A stretch of DNA of 64,000 bases from JBMYYE01 sp049609065 (GTDB taxonomy: Bacteria > Pseudomonadota > Alphaproteobacteria > Rhodobacterales > Rhodobacteraceae): assembly GCA_049609065.1 (NCBI GenBank), contig JBMYYE010000001.1, positions 1 through 64,000 on the forward strand, in the 5' to 3' direction. A program made the translations under genes and the position numbers. Shown here one piece after another: positions 34,879-43,809 of this stretch (the first letter of the stretch is position 1; the number at the start of each line of letters is the position of its first letter). The notes below the pieces were generated by a model. It searched no databases and was not told where the DNA came from. It saw nothing but the letters and a program-made list of their open reading frames with translations.

Positions 34879-36234
34879 ATGCAATCCATTCGTATGTCGC
34901 TCTCTCATTTTAAATCCTTGGTTTTGTCTATGATGGCCTTATGCCTTTTTGGCTCGCCACAAGGCCAGGCCCGTGATCTACCCTTTGCGGTTGGTGCGCC
35001 CCCCTTTGATTGGGCGGATTACATGGCCTTCGCCGGAGAACCACCCTCAAGCGGGCGCCTTCGGATCACGGGTCCATGGGCTGGTGTGGATGGGGAACGG
35101 TTTCGGTCCATTTTGGCGTATTTTGAGGCGGCAACGGGCATTAAAACCACATTTGAAGGCTCGGATCGTTCAGAGGAGCAGCTGCTTTTGGAAATTGCAG
35201 CGGGAACCCCGCCTGATTTGGCCATTATCCCGCAGCCGGGGTTGATGCGCAGCTTGGCGAAACAAGGTAAGTTGGCACCACTGCCCAAAGGTACATCACA
35301 ATGGGTGGCTGATAATTATGCCGCGGGCGCGTCTTGGGTTGCGCTATCTGATATGGATGGGGATAGTTTTGGTTTCCTTTATAAAACGGAGCTTAAATCG
35401 CTCATTTGGTATAATCCTGCAACCTTTGCTGATTTGGGCTACGCGCCCCCCCAAACCTTTGAGGCGCTTCAGGCGTTAACCGCTCGCATGATCAAAGAGG
35501 GACGCATGCCGTGGTGTATGGGCGCAGGATCAGGCGGCGCGAGCGGCTGGCCCGCCACCGATTGGATCGAAGATCTCATGTTGCGCCTTGAGGGGCCTGA
35601 ATTTTACGATCAATGGGTCGCCCATGGTGTTCCCTTTAATGATGTCCGTGTCCAGTCGGTGTTTGACGCCTATGGTGCGTTTGCACGGGGTGCCAAAATG
35701 GTGGAAGGCGGCGGCAAAGCGGTTGCAACACGTGATTTTAGAGAAGCCGCCGCGCAGCTGACTGAGTTGCCGCCTCGGTGCATGATGTTGCGCCAAGCCA
35801 GCTTCATACCAGCGTTCTTTCCCAAAGATACTATCATTGGGCGCGATGTGGATTTCACCTATTTCCCGACATTGAAGAATGCAAAAAACCGCCCCATTTT
35901 GGGTTCTGGAACGTTTGTGACAATGCCAAAACAAAGCCCAGAAGCCGAACGCTTCATCGATTTTTTGAAACTGCCGATTGCCCATGAGTTGTGGATGGCG
36001 CAATCGATGTTTTTGACGCCCCATAAAGGGGTTGATGGCCAACTTGCAAAAGAGCCGTCCAATCAAAAGATGCAAACGCTGTTGCGCGCCGCAGATATTT
36101 TTCGCTTTGATGGGTCTGATATGATGCCAGGCGGCATTGGGGCAGGGGCGTTTTGGCGTGGGATGCTTGATTATCTGGCTGGCCAATCCGCCGCAGATGT
36201 TACAGGCAAAATCGAAGCAGCGTGGCCAAAGTGA
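34879..36234 (+). CDS. aglE: alpha-glucoside ABC transporter substrate-binding protein
   Basis: 451 aa. A signal peptide (LVLSMMALCLFGSPQGQA) precedes an extracellular sugar-binding fold: RLRITGPWAGVDGERFRSILAYFEAATGIKTTFEGSD, IAAGTPPDLAIIPQPGLM and MPWCMGAGSGGASGWPATDWIEDLMLR. This matches AglE of Rhizobiales and Rhodobacterales, which binds sucrose, maltose or trehalose. AAGGAGGCAGTTT is a strong ribosome site. The three agl genes overlap, but the ATPase aglK and glucosidase aglA are absent here. Confidence 0.85.
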   Translation: MQSIRMSLSHFKSLVLSMMALCLFGSPQGQARDLPFAVGAPPFDWADYMAFAGEPPSSGRLRITGPWAGVDGERFRSILAYFEAATGIKTTFEGSDRSEEQLLLEIAAGTPPDLAIIPQPGLMRSLAKQGKLAPLPKGTSQWVADNYAAGASWVALSDMDGDSFGFLYKTELKSLIWYNPATFADLGYAPPQTFEALQALTARMIKEGRMPWCMGAGSGGASGWPATDWIEDLMLRLEGPEFYDQWVAHGVPFNDVRVQSVFDAYGAFARGAKMVEGGGKAVATRDFREAAAQLTELPPRCMMLRQASFIPAFFPKDTIIGRDVDFTYFPTLKNAKNRPILGSGTFVTMPKQSPEAERFIDFLKLPIAHELWMAQSMFLTPHKGVDGQLAKEPSNQKMQTLLRAADIFRFDGSDMMPGGIGAGAFWRGMLDYLAGQSAADVTGKIEAAWPK

Positions 36235-37058
36235 ACGCATGGGGGCGCATAGAGGCCCGTGGTGTCATCGGGGCGTTCCCCGCAGTTTTCTTGTTAGTTG
36301 TCGTTTTGATCTACCCGACAATTTTGACCATAGGTGTGATTTTTACGCCCGCCACATGGGGGCAGGTGCAAGGGGCCGCAGGTTTTGGCGAATCCCTAAA
36401 AAATACAGGGCTTTGGGTTCTTATTGCGCCTTTGGGGGCTTTGATCATCGGCGGCGCTGTTGGGGCGTTTTGGCGCGCATATCCCAAACTGACAAGCATG
36501 GTAATTGCGGTGATGTTGCTTCCTATGGCGATGAGCTTTGTTGCGGCGGCGTTGGCGTGGCGATTTTTGCTCGGTTATAATGGTGGAGAGGTGCAAACGG
36601 GGGTGTTCAATGCCCTGCGTGTGGCCACAGGCGGCACATCTGTGAATGTGCTTGCGACAGAGACGTTAAACACGTGGGTGATGATCGGGGTTTTCATTTG
36701 GATGCATGCGGGGCTTGCGGCGGTTTTGGTGCTGATATCACGGCGTAAACTGCCAAATGCTCTTTGGGATATTGCCCGCCTTGAAGGGGTTTCAATGTGG
36801 GATTGGATATTGCGGGTCGAAGCGCCGATTTTGCGACGAGAATGGCTGGCGATTTGGGTGTTCTTGGCGCTTTTGGCCCTTAAAATGTTTGATTTGGTCC
36901 TGATCTTCACCCAAGGCGCTTTTGGGTCCAGGACCTTGGGCTTTTTGATTTATGAAGCGCTTTTCACAGGACAGAACCCGCAACTTGCGGCGGGATTGTC
37001 GGGGGTGCTTGTGGTGTTGTCGCTTTTGATTTTTGTTCCTCAGAGATACGTGCGATGA
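36222..37058 (+). CDS. aglF: alpha-glucoside ABC transporter permease AglF-like
   Basis: 278 aa from GTG 36222, overlapping aglE by 13 bp. Six hydrophobic helices; the EAA loop is seen in ALWDIARLEGVSMWDWILRVEAPIL. The PTILTIGVIFTPATWGQ and FNALRVATGGTSVNVLATETLNTWVMIGVFIW stretches match AglF. The protein is shorter than the ~330-aa AglF of Sinorhizobium, mainly in its periplasmic loops. It forms the membrane channel together with aglG. Confidence 0.82.
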   Translation: MAKVNAWGRIEARGVIGAFPAVFLLVVVLIYPTILTIGVIFTPATWGQVQGAAGFGESLKNTGLWVLIAPLGALIIGGAVGAFWRAYPKLTSMVIAVMLLPMAMSFVAAALAWRFLLGYNGGEVQTGVFNALRVATGGTSVNVLATETLNTWVMIGVFIWMHAGLAAVLVLISRRKLPNALWDIARLEGVSMWDWILRVEAPILRREWLAIWVFLALLALKMFDLVLIFTQGAFGSRTLGFLIYEALFTGQNPQLAAGLSGVLVVLSLLIFVPQRYVR

Positions 37059-38092
37059 GGGTGCGGTTAGGGTTGATTTTTTTGGCCGCGCTTTGGCTTT
37101 TCCCAGTCTTGGCTGTGGTGGCAATTTCAGGGCTGTCAACGCAAGATGTCACCGCGCGCGGATGGTGGCGGATTGGACAGCATGTGGATATGGTGCGTCC
37201 ATTGTATTTTGAGGCGGGTCAGCGCGTGTTGCGCGCCCCAGTGCAGGGCGCATTGATTGGGGTGGCTGGAAGCGTGTCGACGGCACCTATGCTTGGGCGT
37301 ATTGGCTCTGACGGCGCTCACATACGCATTTGGCAAGAGGCGCAAGGCATTGTTGTCGAACGTGAAAATTCCAAAAGTCCAAGGCGGGTTTTGCTTCATG
37401 AACGCCGCCGTGTTGGCTGGTCTTTCGACAACTTTCGAAAAATTTTAATAAACCCTGAGTTTATTTCCGCAGTGAAAGTCAGCGGTTTCATTGCTGTGCC
37501 AGCTGCGCTATTGACGGTGCTGATCGGTTTTATGGGGGCGTTGTCCTTGACCAAAAACACATGGGGCAGGTCCATGATTGATGCGCTGCCCATTTTTATG
37601 GCTCTGCCGATACAAATCGCATTTGTGCCTGTTTTGGCGCTTTATGTGCAGCTTGGTCTTGCGCGCAGTTTTGTTGGCGTGTGGGCGATACATGTGGGGT
37701 TGGGGCTGCCTTTTGTGATGTTTGTTTTGGCCAAGGCTATGCGTGCTGTGCCGCCTGAGCTGGGGGAAATCGCCCGCCTCGAAGGGGCATCTGGGCGTGC
37801 TTATATCTTGCATGTGCTGTGGCCCTCTTTGCGGATCTGGGTTCTGGCGCTTGCGGGGCTGCAATTCATGTGGGTGTGGAATGATTTGCTGATCACCATG
37901 GTATTTTTTGGACAAGAAGAGCACCGCGTGGCGCTTCCTTTATATTTGCGCGCGCTGAATGGGACGATGGGTGGACAATGGGGGCCCGTGGCCGCGGCGT
38001 TATTGGTGCAAATGTGCGTGCCTGTGTTGGTTCTGCTCGGGCTGGGGTGGCGGCTCAGGCGGGAAATTCGGCCGCATTTTGTTGGTTTGTGA
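37055..38092 (+). CDS. aglG: alpha-glucoside ABC transporter permease AglG-like
   Basis: 345 aa, ATG in an ATGA overlap with aglF. An N-terminal helix, a long periplasmic domain (STQDVTARGWWRIGQHVDMV onward, about residues 25-130), then the permease core with WSFDNFRKILIN, the EAA loop ELGEIARLEGASGRAYILHVLWPSL and GLQFMWVWNDLLITMVFFG, the last two being AglG signatures. Nothing recognisable as aglA or aglK follows; the next 550 bp are non-coding. Confidence 0.82.
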   Translation: MRVRLGLIFLAALWLFPVLAVVAISGLSTQDVTARGWWRIGQHVDMVRPLYFEAGQRVLRAPVQGALIGVAGSVSTAPMLGRIGSDGAHIRIWQEAQGIVVERENSKSPRRVLLHERRRVGWSFDNFRKILINPEFISAVKVSGFIAVPAALLTVLIGFMGALSLTKNTWGRSMIDALPIFMALPIQIAFVPVLALYVQLGLARSFVGVWAIHVGLGLPFVMFVLAKAMRAVPPELGEIARLEGASGRAYILHVLWPSLRIWVLALAGLQFMWVWNDLLITMVFFGQEEHRVALPLYLRALNGTMGGQWGPVAAALLVQMCVPVLVLLGLGWRLRREIRPHFVGL

Positions 38093-38643
38093 GGCGGCGC
38101 CATATGCGCTGAGCAGATGCCAAATATGACCTATGCCATGTCATGGTGGGTCTTGGCGCAGAATTCGATTGTCATTCCCTCGGGTTCTTGGCATAAGAAA
38201 AGGACTGGTGCGAACGCGCCAAACGAGTTTCGCTGTCTGGCGAAGGGCCTAAAGGGGCTGCTTCCTAGACAACCGATTTTGCCGAAAGGCAGTGAATTTA
38301 GGGTCAGGCGGGTCAATTTGCCCGATCGACCTGAAATAACCCTCCGCAAGATCGCGGGTCATGGGCGCCAATAAACAAAAATAAGGCCCCACCAGACACG
38401 GATTTATAGGCGGAGATAGCGGGTAAAAATGCGGGTGACGCCCAGTTTTGCCGGAGAAACAAACGCGATGACACGCGCAGAAAACAAAAGACCTGATGAC
38501 CGCGGCGCGTTGCGCGCGAATGCGGCTTGGGCTTTCTTGCGCGCCATCCCAAAGATTACACCCCAAATACGTTTATTCGATCCGCCGAGCCTATGGGCGC
38601 GGAATGGATCTCATACCTGTGTGGCGGGTGAAAAAGAGAGATT
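38093..38643. other. gap after aglG with a possible VOC-family gene remnant
   Basis: No intact gene in 550 bp. On the minus strand a fragment ending at 38131 reads APVLFLCQEPEGMTIEFCAKTHHDM, the shape of the C-terminal strand of a glyoxalase/VOC protein (DPDG-x-x-x-EFC), but its upstream part is not recognisable and no full frame is kept. A second minus frame (38313-38552) does not extend it convincingly. Near the rne end there may be promoter sequence. Confidence 0.3.
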
Positions 38644-41412
38644 ATGGCTAAAAAGATGCTTATCGATGCAACCCATGCGGAAGAAACCCGCGTTGTGGTT
38701 GTTGATGGAAATAAAGTTGAGGAATTTGACTTTGAATCCGAAAACAAACGCCAGCTTGCTGGCAATATCTATCTAGCAAAAGTTACACGGGTTGAACCGT
38801 CCTTGCAGGCGGCCTTCGTTGATTATGGTGGAAATCGTCACGGGTTCCTCGCCTTTTCGGAGATCCACCCGGACTATTACCAAATTCCTGTAGCGGACCG
38901 CGAAGCGATCCTCGCAGAAGAATACGCTTATAACAAAGCACAAGCCGAAGCTGAGGATGCCGAAGAGCATACCCGCCCCAAAAGGCGTCGCCGGTCCCGT
39001 AGCAAAGCGGCAAAAAACACAACCAAAGATGTCGTAGAAACCAAAGAGGTTCAAAACCAAGATGCGGATACATCCGCGCTTGATGTTGTTGACCTGACGG
39101 GATCTGACGATGTCGAAGGCCTATCCCCTATGGAATTGGTCGAAGAAACACCTGTTGTTGAGCCTGACGATACATCCGCGGAAAATGCACTGGTGGATTC
39201 ATCGGCAGAATCCGCAGAAGATGCGATCAAAGAAGCCTTTTCTGCGCCTAAGGCAGAAGAAGAAGGCGGCGCTGCGACTGTGACGTCAGAAGAGGCGTCA
39301 GAAGACGCAAACGCAATCGATGCGAGCGAAAAAGACGCCAACATCGAAAGTGTTGCGGATGAGAGCGTTGAAGAAGAAATTCGTCGTCCACGCAAACCAC
39401 GCATGCGTCGGTATAAGATCCAAGAAGTGGTCAATGTGCGTCAGATCATGCTCGTTCAAGTTGTGAAAGAAGAGCGTGGCAACAAAGGTGCAGCGCTCAC
39501 AACATATTTGAGCCTTGCTGGTCGTTATTGCGTTTTGATGCCAAACACGGCACGTGGTGGCGGGATTTCCCGCAAAATCACCAATGCCTCTGACCGTAAA
39601 AAGCTTAAAGATATCGCGCGTGAAATCGACGTACCGCAAGGGGCTGGCCTCATTGTGCGGACGGCAGGGGCGCGGCGCACCCGTGCGGAAATCAAACGTG
39701 ATTATGAATATCTTGGCCGCTTGTGGGAAGAAATCCGTGCTTTGACGCTTAAATCTGTTGCACCTGCGCCGATTTATGAAGAAGGCAATCTGATTAAACG
39801 CACCATCCGCGACCTTTATAACCGCGAAATTGACGAAGTTTTGGTCGAGGGTGATACAGGCTTTGAAACGGCGCGTGATTTCATGAAAATGATCATGCCA
39901 AGCCACGCCAAGAAGGTTACAAAATACCGCGATACGATGCCGCTTTTTGCGCGCTTCCAAGTGGAAAGCTACCTGTCAGGCATGTTCAATCCAACGGTTC
40001 AGCTCAAGTCTGGCGGTTATATTGTGATTGATGTGGCCGAAGCATTGGTTGCGGTTGATGTGAACTCTGGTCGAGCCACCAAAGAAGGGTCGATTGAGGA
40101 AACAGCGCTCAAAACCAACCTTGAGGCTGCCGAAGAAGTGGCGCGTCAAATGCGTCTTCGCGATCTTGCAGGCTTGATCGTGATCGATTTCATCGACATG
40201 GATGAACGCCGCAACAACAATGCGGTTGAAAAGCGTCTGAAAGATTGTCTCAAAACTGATCGTGCGCGGATTCAAGTGGGTCGCATTTCTGGCTTTGGCC
40301 TTTTGGAAATGTCGCGCCAACGTTTGCGCCCAGGGATGCTTGAGGCCACAACGCAGCCATGCCCACATTGTCATGGAACGGGGCTTGTGCGCTCTGATGA
40401 TAGTCTTGCGCTCACCATTTTGCGCCAGCTTGAAGAAGAAGGCACGCGTAAACGTTCCCGTGAGGTGCTGCTGAAGGCACCAGTGATGATCATCAACTAT
40501 TTGATCAACGAAAAGCGCGAACATATCGCCAGCATCGAAGCGCGCTACGGCCTGTCCATTCGGATGGAAGCCGATCCATTTATGATCAGCCCAGATTTCA
40601 ACATTGAGCGTTTCAAAACGGCCACGCGCCGTGTTGTTGCCAAACAAGAAGCAATCACAGGCGAAGCGATTAACCTGGATGATCTTGAGATCAAAGAGGA
40701 AACGCCAGCGGTTGAAGGGGATGACACATCCGGTGAGCAACCCAAAAAGCGTCGTCGTCGTCGTCGTCGTGGACGGGGTCGCGGGGGCGATGAGGCAGCT
40801 GTAGAAAACGCGGAAACGTCAACCGAAACAGCAGTTGAGGCGGAAGCCGATCCAGCTGAGGCAACCCCTGCGGAGAAACCAAAGCGGACGCGTCGCCGTA
40901 AACAAGCGACGGATGATGCGCCTGAGGCATCGCCTGCGGCGGATGAAACGGCCACCGAAGAAAAGCCAAAACGCCGCCGTACGCGCAAAAAGCCAGCGAA
41001 TGCAGAGGCTGAGCCAAAAACAGAGGCCACAGATGAGGCACCTGTTGAAGAGAAGCCAAAGCGCACGCGTCGTCGCAAAACGGCTGAGGTTGAAGCGGAT
41101 ACCGCTGAGCCGAAAGCGGATGAAGTTGCTGAAAAACCAAAACGGACACGCCGGAAGAAAGCGGAGCCCGTAGCAGAGGCCGAAACAGCAGCTTCTACAG
41201 AGGATGCGCCAGCTGAAAAGCCCAAGCGCACACGCCGTAAAAAAGCTGAGCCAAAGGCGGAAACCAAAACCGAAGAAATGCCTGCGCCTACGAACGGCTC
41301 AGCACCCTCGGCGGAGGTTACACCAGTGGCACCGACCCCAACGCCAGTCGCACCAGAGGCCGTTACAGAACCGCCAAAGCCGAAACGTCGCGGTTGGTGG
41401 TCACGTGGCTAA
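38644..41412 (+). CDS. rne: ribonuclease E
   Basis: 922 aa. An S1 domain at residues about 36-310 is split by a long acidic insertion (about 95-250, Glu/Asp/Ala rich), resuming at YKIQEVVNVRQIMLVQVVKEERGNKGAALTTYLSLAGRYCVLMP. Catalytic core: VAEALVAVDVNSGR and LIVIDFIDMD carry the metal-binding aspartates; the zinc-link CPHCHGTG is near residue 574. The C-terminal third is a charged low-complexity region with repeated EKPKRTRRRK units, ending RRGWWSRG. RNase E starts mRNA decay and processes rRNA and tRNA precursors; the C-terminal region likely scaffolds the degradosome. Confidence 0.95.
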   Translation: MAKKMLIDATHAEETRVVVVDGNKVEEFDFESENKRQLAGNIYLAKVTRVEPSLQAAFVDYGGNRHGFLAFSEIHPDYYQIPVADREAILAEEYAYNKAQAEAEDAEEHTRPKRRRRSRSKAAKNTTKDVVETKEVQNQDADTSALDVVDLTGSDDVEGLSPMELVEETPVVEPDDTSAENALVDSSAESAEDAIKEAFSAPKAEEEGGAATVTSEEASEDANAIDASEKDANIESVADESVEEEIRRPRKPRMRRYKIQEVVNVRQIMLVQVVKEERGNKGAALTTYLSLAGRYCVLMPNTARGGGISRKITNASDRKKLKDIAREIDVPQGAGLIVRTAGARRTRAEIKRDYEYLGRLWEEIRALTLKSVAPAPIYEEGNLIKRTIRDLYNREIDEVLVEGDTGFETARDFMKMIMPSHAKKVTKYRDTMPLFARFQVESYLSGMFNPTVQLKSGGYIVIDVAEALVAVDVNSGRATKEGSIEETALKTNLEAAEEVARQMRLRDLAGLIVIDFIDMDERRNNNAVEKRLKDCLKTDRARIQVGRISGFGLLEMSRQRLRPGMLEATTQPCPHCHGTGLVRSDDSLALTILRQLEEEGTRKRSREVLLKAPVMIINYLINEKREHIASIEARYGLSIRMEADPFMISPDFNIERFKTATRRVVAKQEAITGEAINLDDLEIKEETPAVEGDDTSGEQPKKRRRRRRRGRGRGGDEAAVENAETSTETAVEAEADPAEATPAEKPKRTRRRKQATDDAPEASPAADETATEEKPKRRRTRKKPANAEAEPKTEATDEAPVEEKPKRTRRRKTAEVEADTAEPKADEVAEKPKRTRRKKAEPVAEAETAASTEDAPAEKPKRTRRKKAEPKAETKTEEMPAPTNGSAPSAEVTPVAPTPTPVAPEAVTEPPKPKRRGWWSRG
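40868..41260 (+). repeat. EKPKRTRRRK-type repeats in the RNase E C-terminal region
   Basis: At least five degenerate units of about 25-35 codons, each with an acidic Ala/Glu stretch followed by EKPKRTRRRK or close variants (EKPKRRRTRKK, EKPKRTRRKK). A polyarginine patch KKRRRRRRRGRGRG precedes them at about residue 700. This basic tail fits RNA binding. Confidence 0.75.
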
Positions 41413-41431
41413 TGGGGACTGAGTGAGATAG

Positions 41432-41459
41432 AAAAACCCGCCTTTTGGCGGGTTTTTTA
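41432..41459. terminator. bidirectional terminator between rne and tusA
   Basis: AAAAACCCGCC-TTTT-GGCGGGTTTTTT: 7-bp stem with A and T tracts on both sides, between converging genes. Confidence 0.85.
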
Positions 41460-41468
41460 TTGGAGGGA

Positions 41469-41702
41469 CTATTTTTCGCCGCGCTTGATGAAATAGGCTG
41501 TGGCGTTTTCAACATCTTCACTGCCAAAAAACACATGCCCCGCTTCGGCGCAAAAATGCGGGACATCAATGATGGCTGCGGGATCATCGGCGATTAGCTT
41601 GAGGATCTGGCCTGTCTCCATACCCAGTAACCGCTTTCGCGCGCGCAAAACGGGGAGGGGGCACAAAAGTCCAACGGCATCGCAGGTGTCATCATAGGTC
41701 AT
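41469..41702 (-). CDS. TusA-family sulfurtransferase-like protein
   Basis: 77 aa. DAVGLLCPLPVLRARKRL carries the TusA signature CPxP with the active-site cysteine; the rest (ILKLIADDPAAIIDVPHFCAEAGHVFFG) matches the SirA/TusA/YeeD fold. Members carry persulfide sulfur for tRNA thiolation or other transfers. The gene stands alone, with ccdA starting divergently 104 bp away. Confidence 0.9.
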   Translation of the reverse strand: MTYDDTCDAVGLLCPLPVLRARKRLLGMETGQILKLIADDPAAIIDVPHFCAEAGHVFFGSEDVENATAYFIKRGEK

Positions 41703-41806
41703 GGTTTTTCAGGTAACAGGAAATTGAGCCAACGCCAAGAATGTTGATGGCATTTTTGCTGGCCTTTTTTGCGCGGAGCCCTCACATATACATAAAGGAG
41801 TCGCCC

Positions 41807-42547
41807 ATGTTTGGTATCGAACTAGAAACCGCCGCGTTATTGCCCGCATTGTTGGTCGCATTAAGCGCGGGGATTTTGTCATTCCTAAGCCCCTGCGTTT
41901 TGCCGATCGTACCGCCATATTTGGCCTATATGGGGGGCATATCTTTGGGCGAAGAGACGCATAAAAACAAAGTGATCCTTCCTGCGCTTTTCTTTGTCAT
42001 GGGCCTGTCTACCGTATTTTTGCTGTTGGGGTTTGCTGCCTCGTATTTGGGATCTGTTTTGCTTCAGTATCAATCACTTATGGCGAAAATATCAGGCGCG
42101 GTGGTTATTGTTTTCGCCTTGCATTTTCTTGGGGTGTTTCGGATTAAAATGCTCGAAAGCGATATGCGCGTGGATGCCAAAACCGAAGGCGGGAGTGCCC
42201 TTGGCGCGTATGTGTTGGGGCTTGCCTTTGCCTTTGGCTGGAGCCCATGCCTTGGTCCACAATTGGGCACAATTTTACTTATGGCGGCGAATGAAGGCTC
42301 GGTGCAAACGGGGGCAATTTTGCTCGCGACCTATGCGATTGGCCTTGGTCTTCCTTTCATTTTGACGGCGGTGTTTTTTACCCGCGCAATGGGGCTGATG
42401 AGCCGGATCAAACGCCATATGGGAACGATAGAAAAGGTCATGGGGGTCTTGCTTCTTTGTGTGGGTATTGCGTTGATGACGGGTGCGTTTAGTGCATTTT
42501 CGTTTTGGCTTCTTGAGGTGTTTCCAAGCCTCGCAGCCTTAGGATAA
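41807..42547 (+). CDS. ccdA: cytochrome c biogenesis protein CcdA
   Basis: 246 aa from ATG 41807, with AAGGAG upstream; the longer frame from 41741 lacks a site. Six membrane helices and the two conserved half motifs: ALSAGILSFLSPCVLPIVPPYLAYMGG (first Cys) and FGWSPCLGPQLGTILLMA (second Cys). CcdA passes reducing power from thioredoxin to periplasmic thiol carriers for cytochrome c maturation. Confidence 0.93.
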   Translation: MFGIELETAALLPALLVALSAGILSFLSPCVLPIVPPYLAYMGGISLGEETHKNKVILPALFFVMGLSTVFLLLGFAASYLGSVLLQYQSLMAKISGAVVIVFALHFLGVFRIKMLESDMRVDAKTEGGSALGAYVLGLAFAFGWSPCLGPQLGTILLMAANEGSVQTGAILLATYAIGLGLPFILTAVFFTRAMGLMSRIKRHMGTIEKVMGVLLLCVGIALMTGAFSAFSFWLLEVFPSLAALG

Positions 42548-42600
42548 GCCCCGTAACAGACAGTGTTTGTGTTTCGTAAATAATCACGCCATAAAGGGCC

Positions 42601-43809
42601 ATGGATCAAAAGCGACGTAATGAAAACGTGAAGAAAAGGCGGGTATTTTATATCCCAGGCTATGATCCATTTCATCCACGCCGGTACCGGGAACTCTATA
42701 GAAAAGAGGGCCGGTCGCAGGCGGATATTTCTGACTATACTCTTGATCTAAAAGCTAAAAATGGTGGTGGTCGGTATGGTTGGTTTGTAAGCGCGCAGAT
42801 TGATGGGAAAAAAACCACCACGGAATTTGATGTGCTGGTTTGGTCGGATATTGTGCGCGGTTCCATGGATATCGGGACTGTGCAAACCTATGGGCTTTTG
42901 CTGCGCACGGCCTATACATATATCACATCTGGGGCGTTGAGGGCGTTGATGAAGCTGCGCAAAGGCCCCGTGATCGCAGCCCTTTATCCCGTTGGCATGT
43001 TGCTTCTTCAGGCGATGCTGGCCGTAATGATGGGGCTGCTGGTTTGGTATTTCACGGTGGGCATTCATCCTATTATTGGGGTTGTTTTGGCTGCTGCGGC
43101 TATTCTTATGTTGCTGCGCTATTTTCGCAAAATAGATAATAAGCTTTTCGTCTATTACCTCATGCATGATTATGCGTATTCGGCACAGCACAATGGCGCC
43201 AATTCACCTGATTTAGAAACGCGTATGGCAGCGTTTAAAACAGAAATTGCACAGGCCTTACACAGTGATGTGGACGAAGTCCTTGTGGTTGGCCACAGCT
43301 CTGGCGCGCATATCGGTATATCGGTTGTGGCGGATCTTTTGCGCGACACCACATGGGATGGCCCCGATTTGTCCGTCCTAACTTTGGGGCAGGTGGTGCC
43401 AATGGTGTCCTTTTTGCCGGATGCGTGGCGTTTGCGGGCCGATTTACAGTTTCTATCGACGCGCAGGGATATAACCTGGGTGGATGTAACGGCACCTGGT
43501 GATGGATGCGCATTTGCGCTTTGTGATCCTGTGGGGGTGTCTGGGGTGGCGACGCCGGATCAAAAATGGCCACTGGTTTTTTCTGCGGCCTTTACGCATT
43601 CTTTGTCAAAAGAACGTTGGAAAGAGCTGCGCTGGAAATTCTTTAGATTGCACTTTCAATATCTTTGCGCTTTTGATCAGCCAAAGGATTATGACTATTT
43701 TCAGATCACGGCAGGACCCGTGCCTCTTCAGGTTCGCTATCAGGATCGATCGCCTTCAAAATCGCGTATTGTGGCTGCGACTTCGCCACATAACGGGGTG
43801 GAGCCATGA
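42601..43809 (+). CDS. membrane protein with an alpha/beta-hydrolase-like domain
   Basis: 402 aa. An N-terminal soluble region (RRVFYIPGYDPFHPRRYRELYRKEG) precedes two hydrophobic helices at about residues 125-180, then a segment with a GxSxG nucleophile elbow: EVLVVGHSSGAHIGISVVADLL (Ser near residue 240). Downstream, HSLSKERWKELRWKFF supplies a plausible histidine. No exact family is recognised; lipase/esterase-like activity is an inference. The 3' end overlaps the P450 gene by 4 bp, so the two are translationally coupled and probably act together on a lipid or hydrophobic substrate. Confidence 0.65.
   Translation: MDQKRRNENVKKRRVFYIPGYDPFHPRRYRELYRKEGRSQADISDYTLDLKAKNGGGRYGWFVSAQIDGKKTTTEFDVLVWSDIVRGSMDIGTVQTYGLLLRTAYTYITSGALRALMKLRKGPVIAALYPVGMLLLQAMLAVMMGLLVWYFTVGIHPIIGVVLAAAAILMLLRYFRKIDNKLFVYYLMHDYAYSAQHNGANSPDLETRMAAFKTEIAQALHSDVDEVLVVGHSSGAHIGISVVADLLRDTTWDGPDLSVLTLGQVVPMVSFLPDAWRLRADLQFLSTRRDITWVDVTAPGDGCAFALCDPVGVSGVATPDQKWPLVFSAAFTHSLSKERWKELRWKFFRLHFQYLCAFDQPKDYDYFQITAGPVPLQVRYQDRSPSKSRIVAATSPHNGVEP

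Noticed and set aside
35530..36240. 236-codon minus-strand frame opposite aglE
   Set aside because: Shadow of aglE, rich in His/Cys/Arg as expected for antisense frames.
39298..40740. Two long minus-strand frames (220 and 254 codons) opposite rne
   Set aside because: Opposite a conserved RNase E catalytic core; shadow frames caused by its codon bias.
40545..41267. 240-codon minus-strand frame rich in Ser/Ala/Phe
   Set aside because: Mirror of the RNase E repeats; low complexity with no independent signal.
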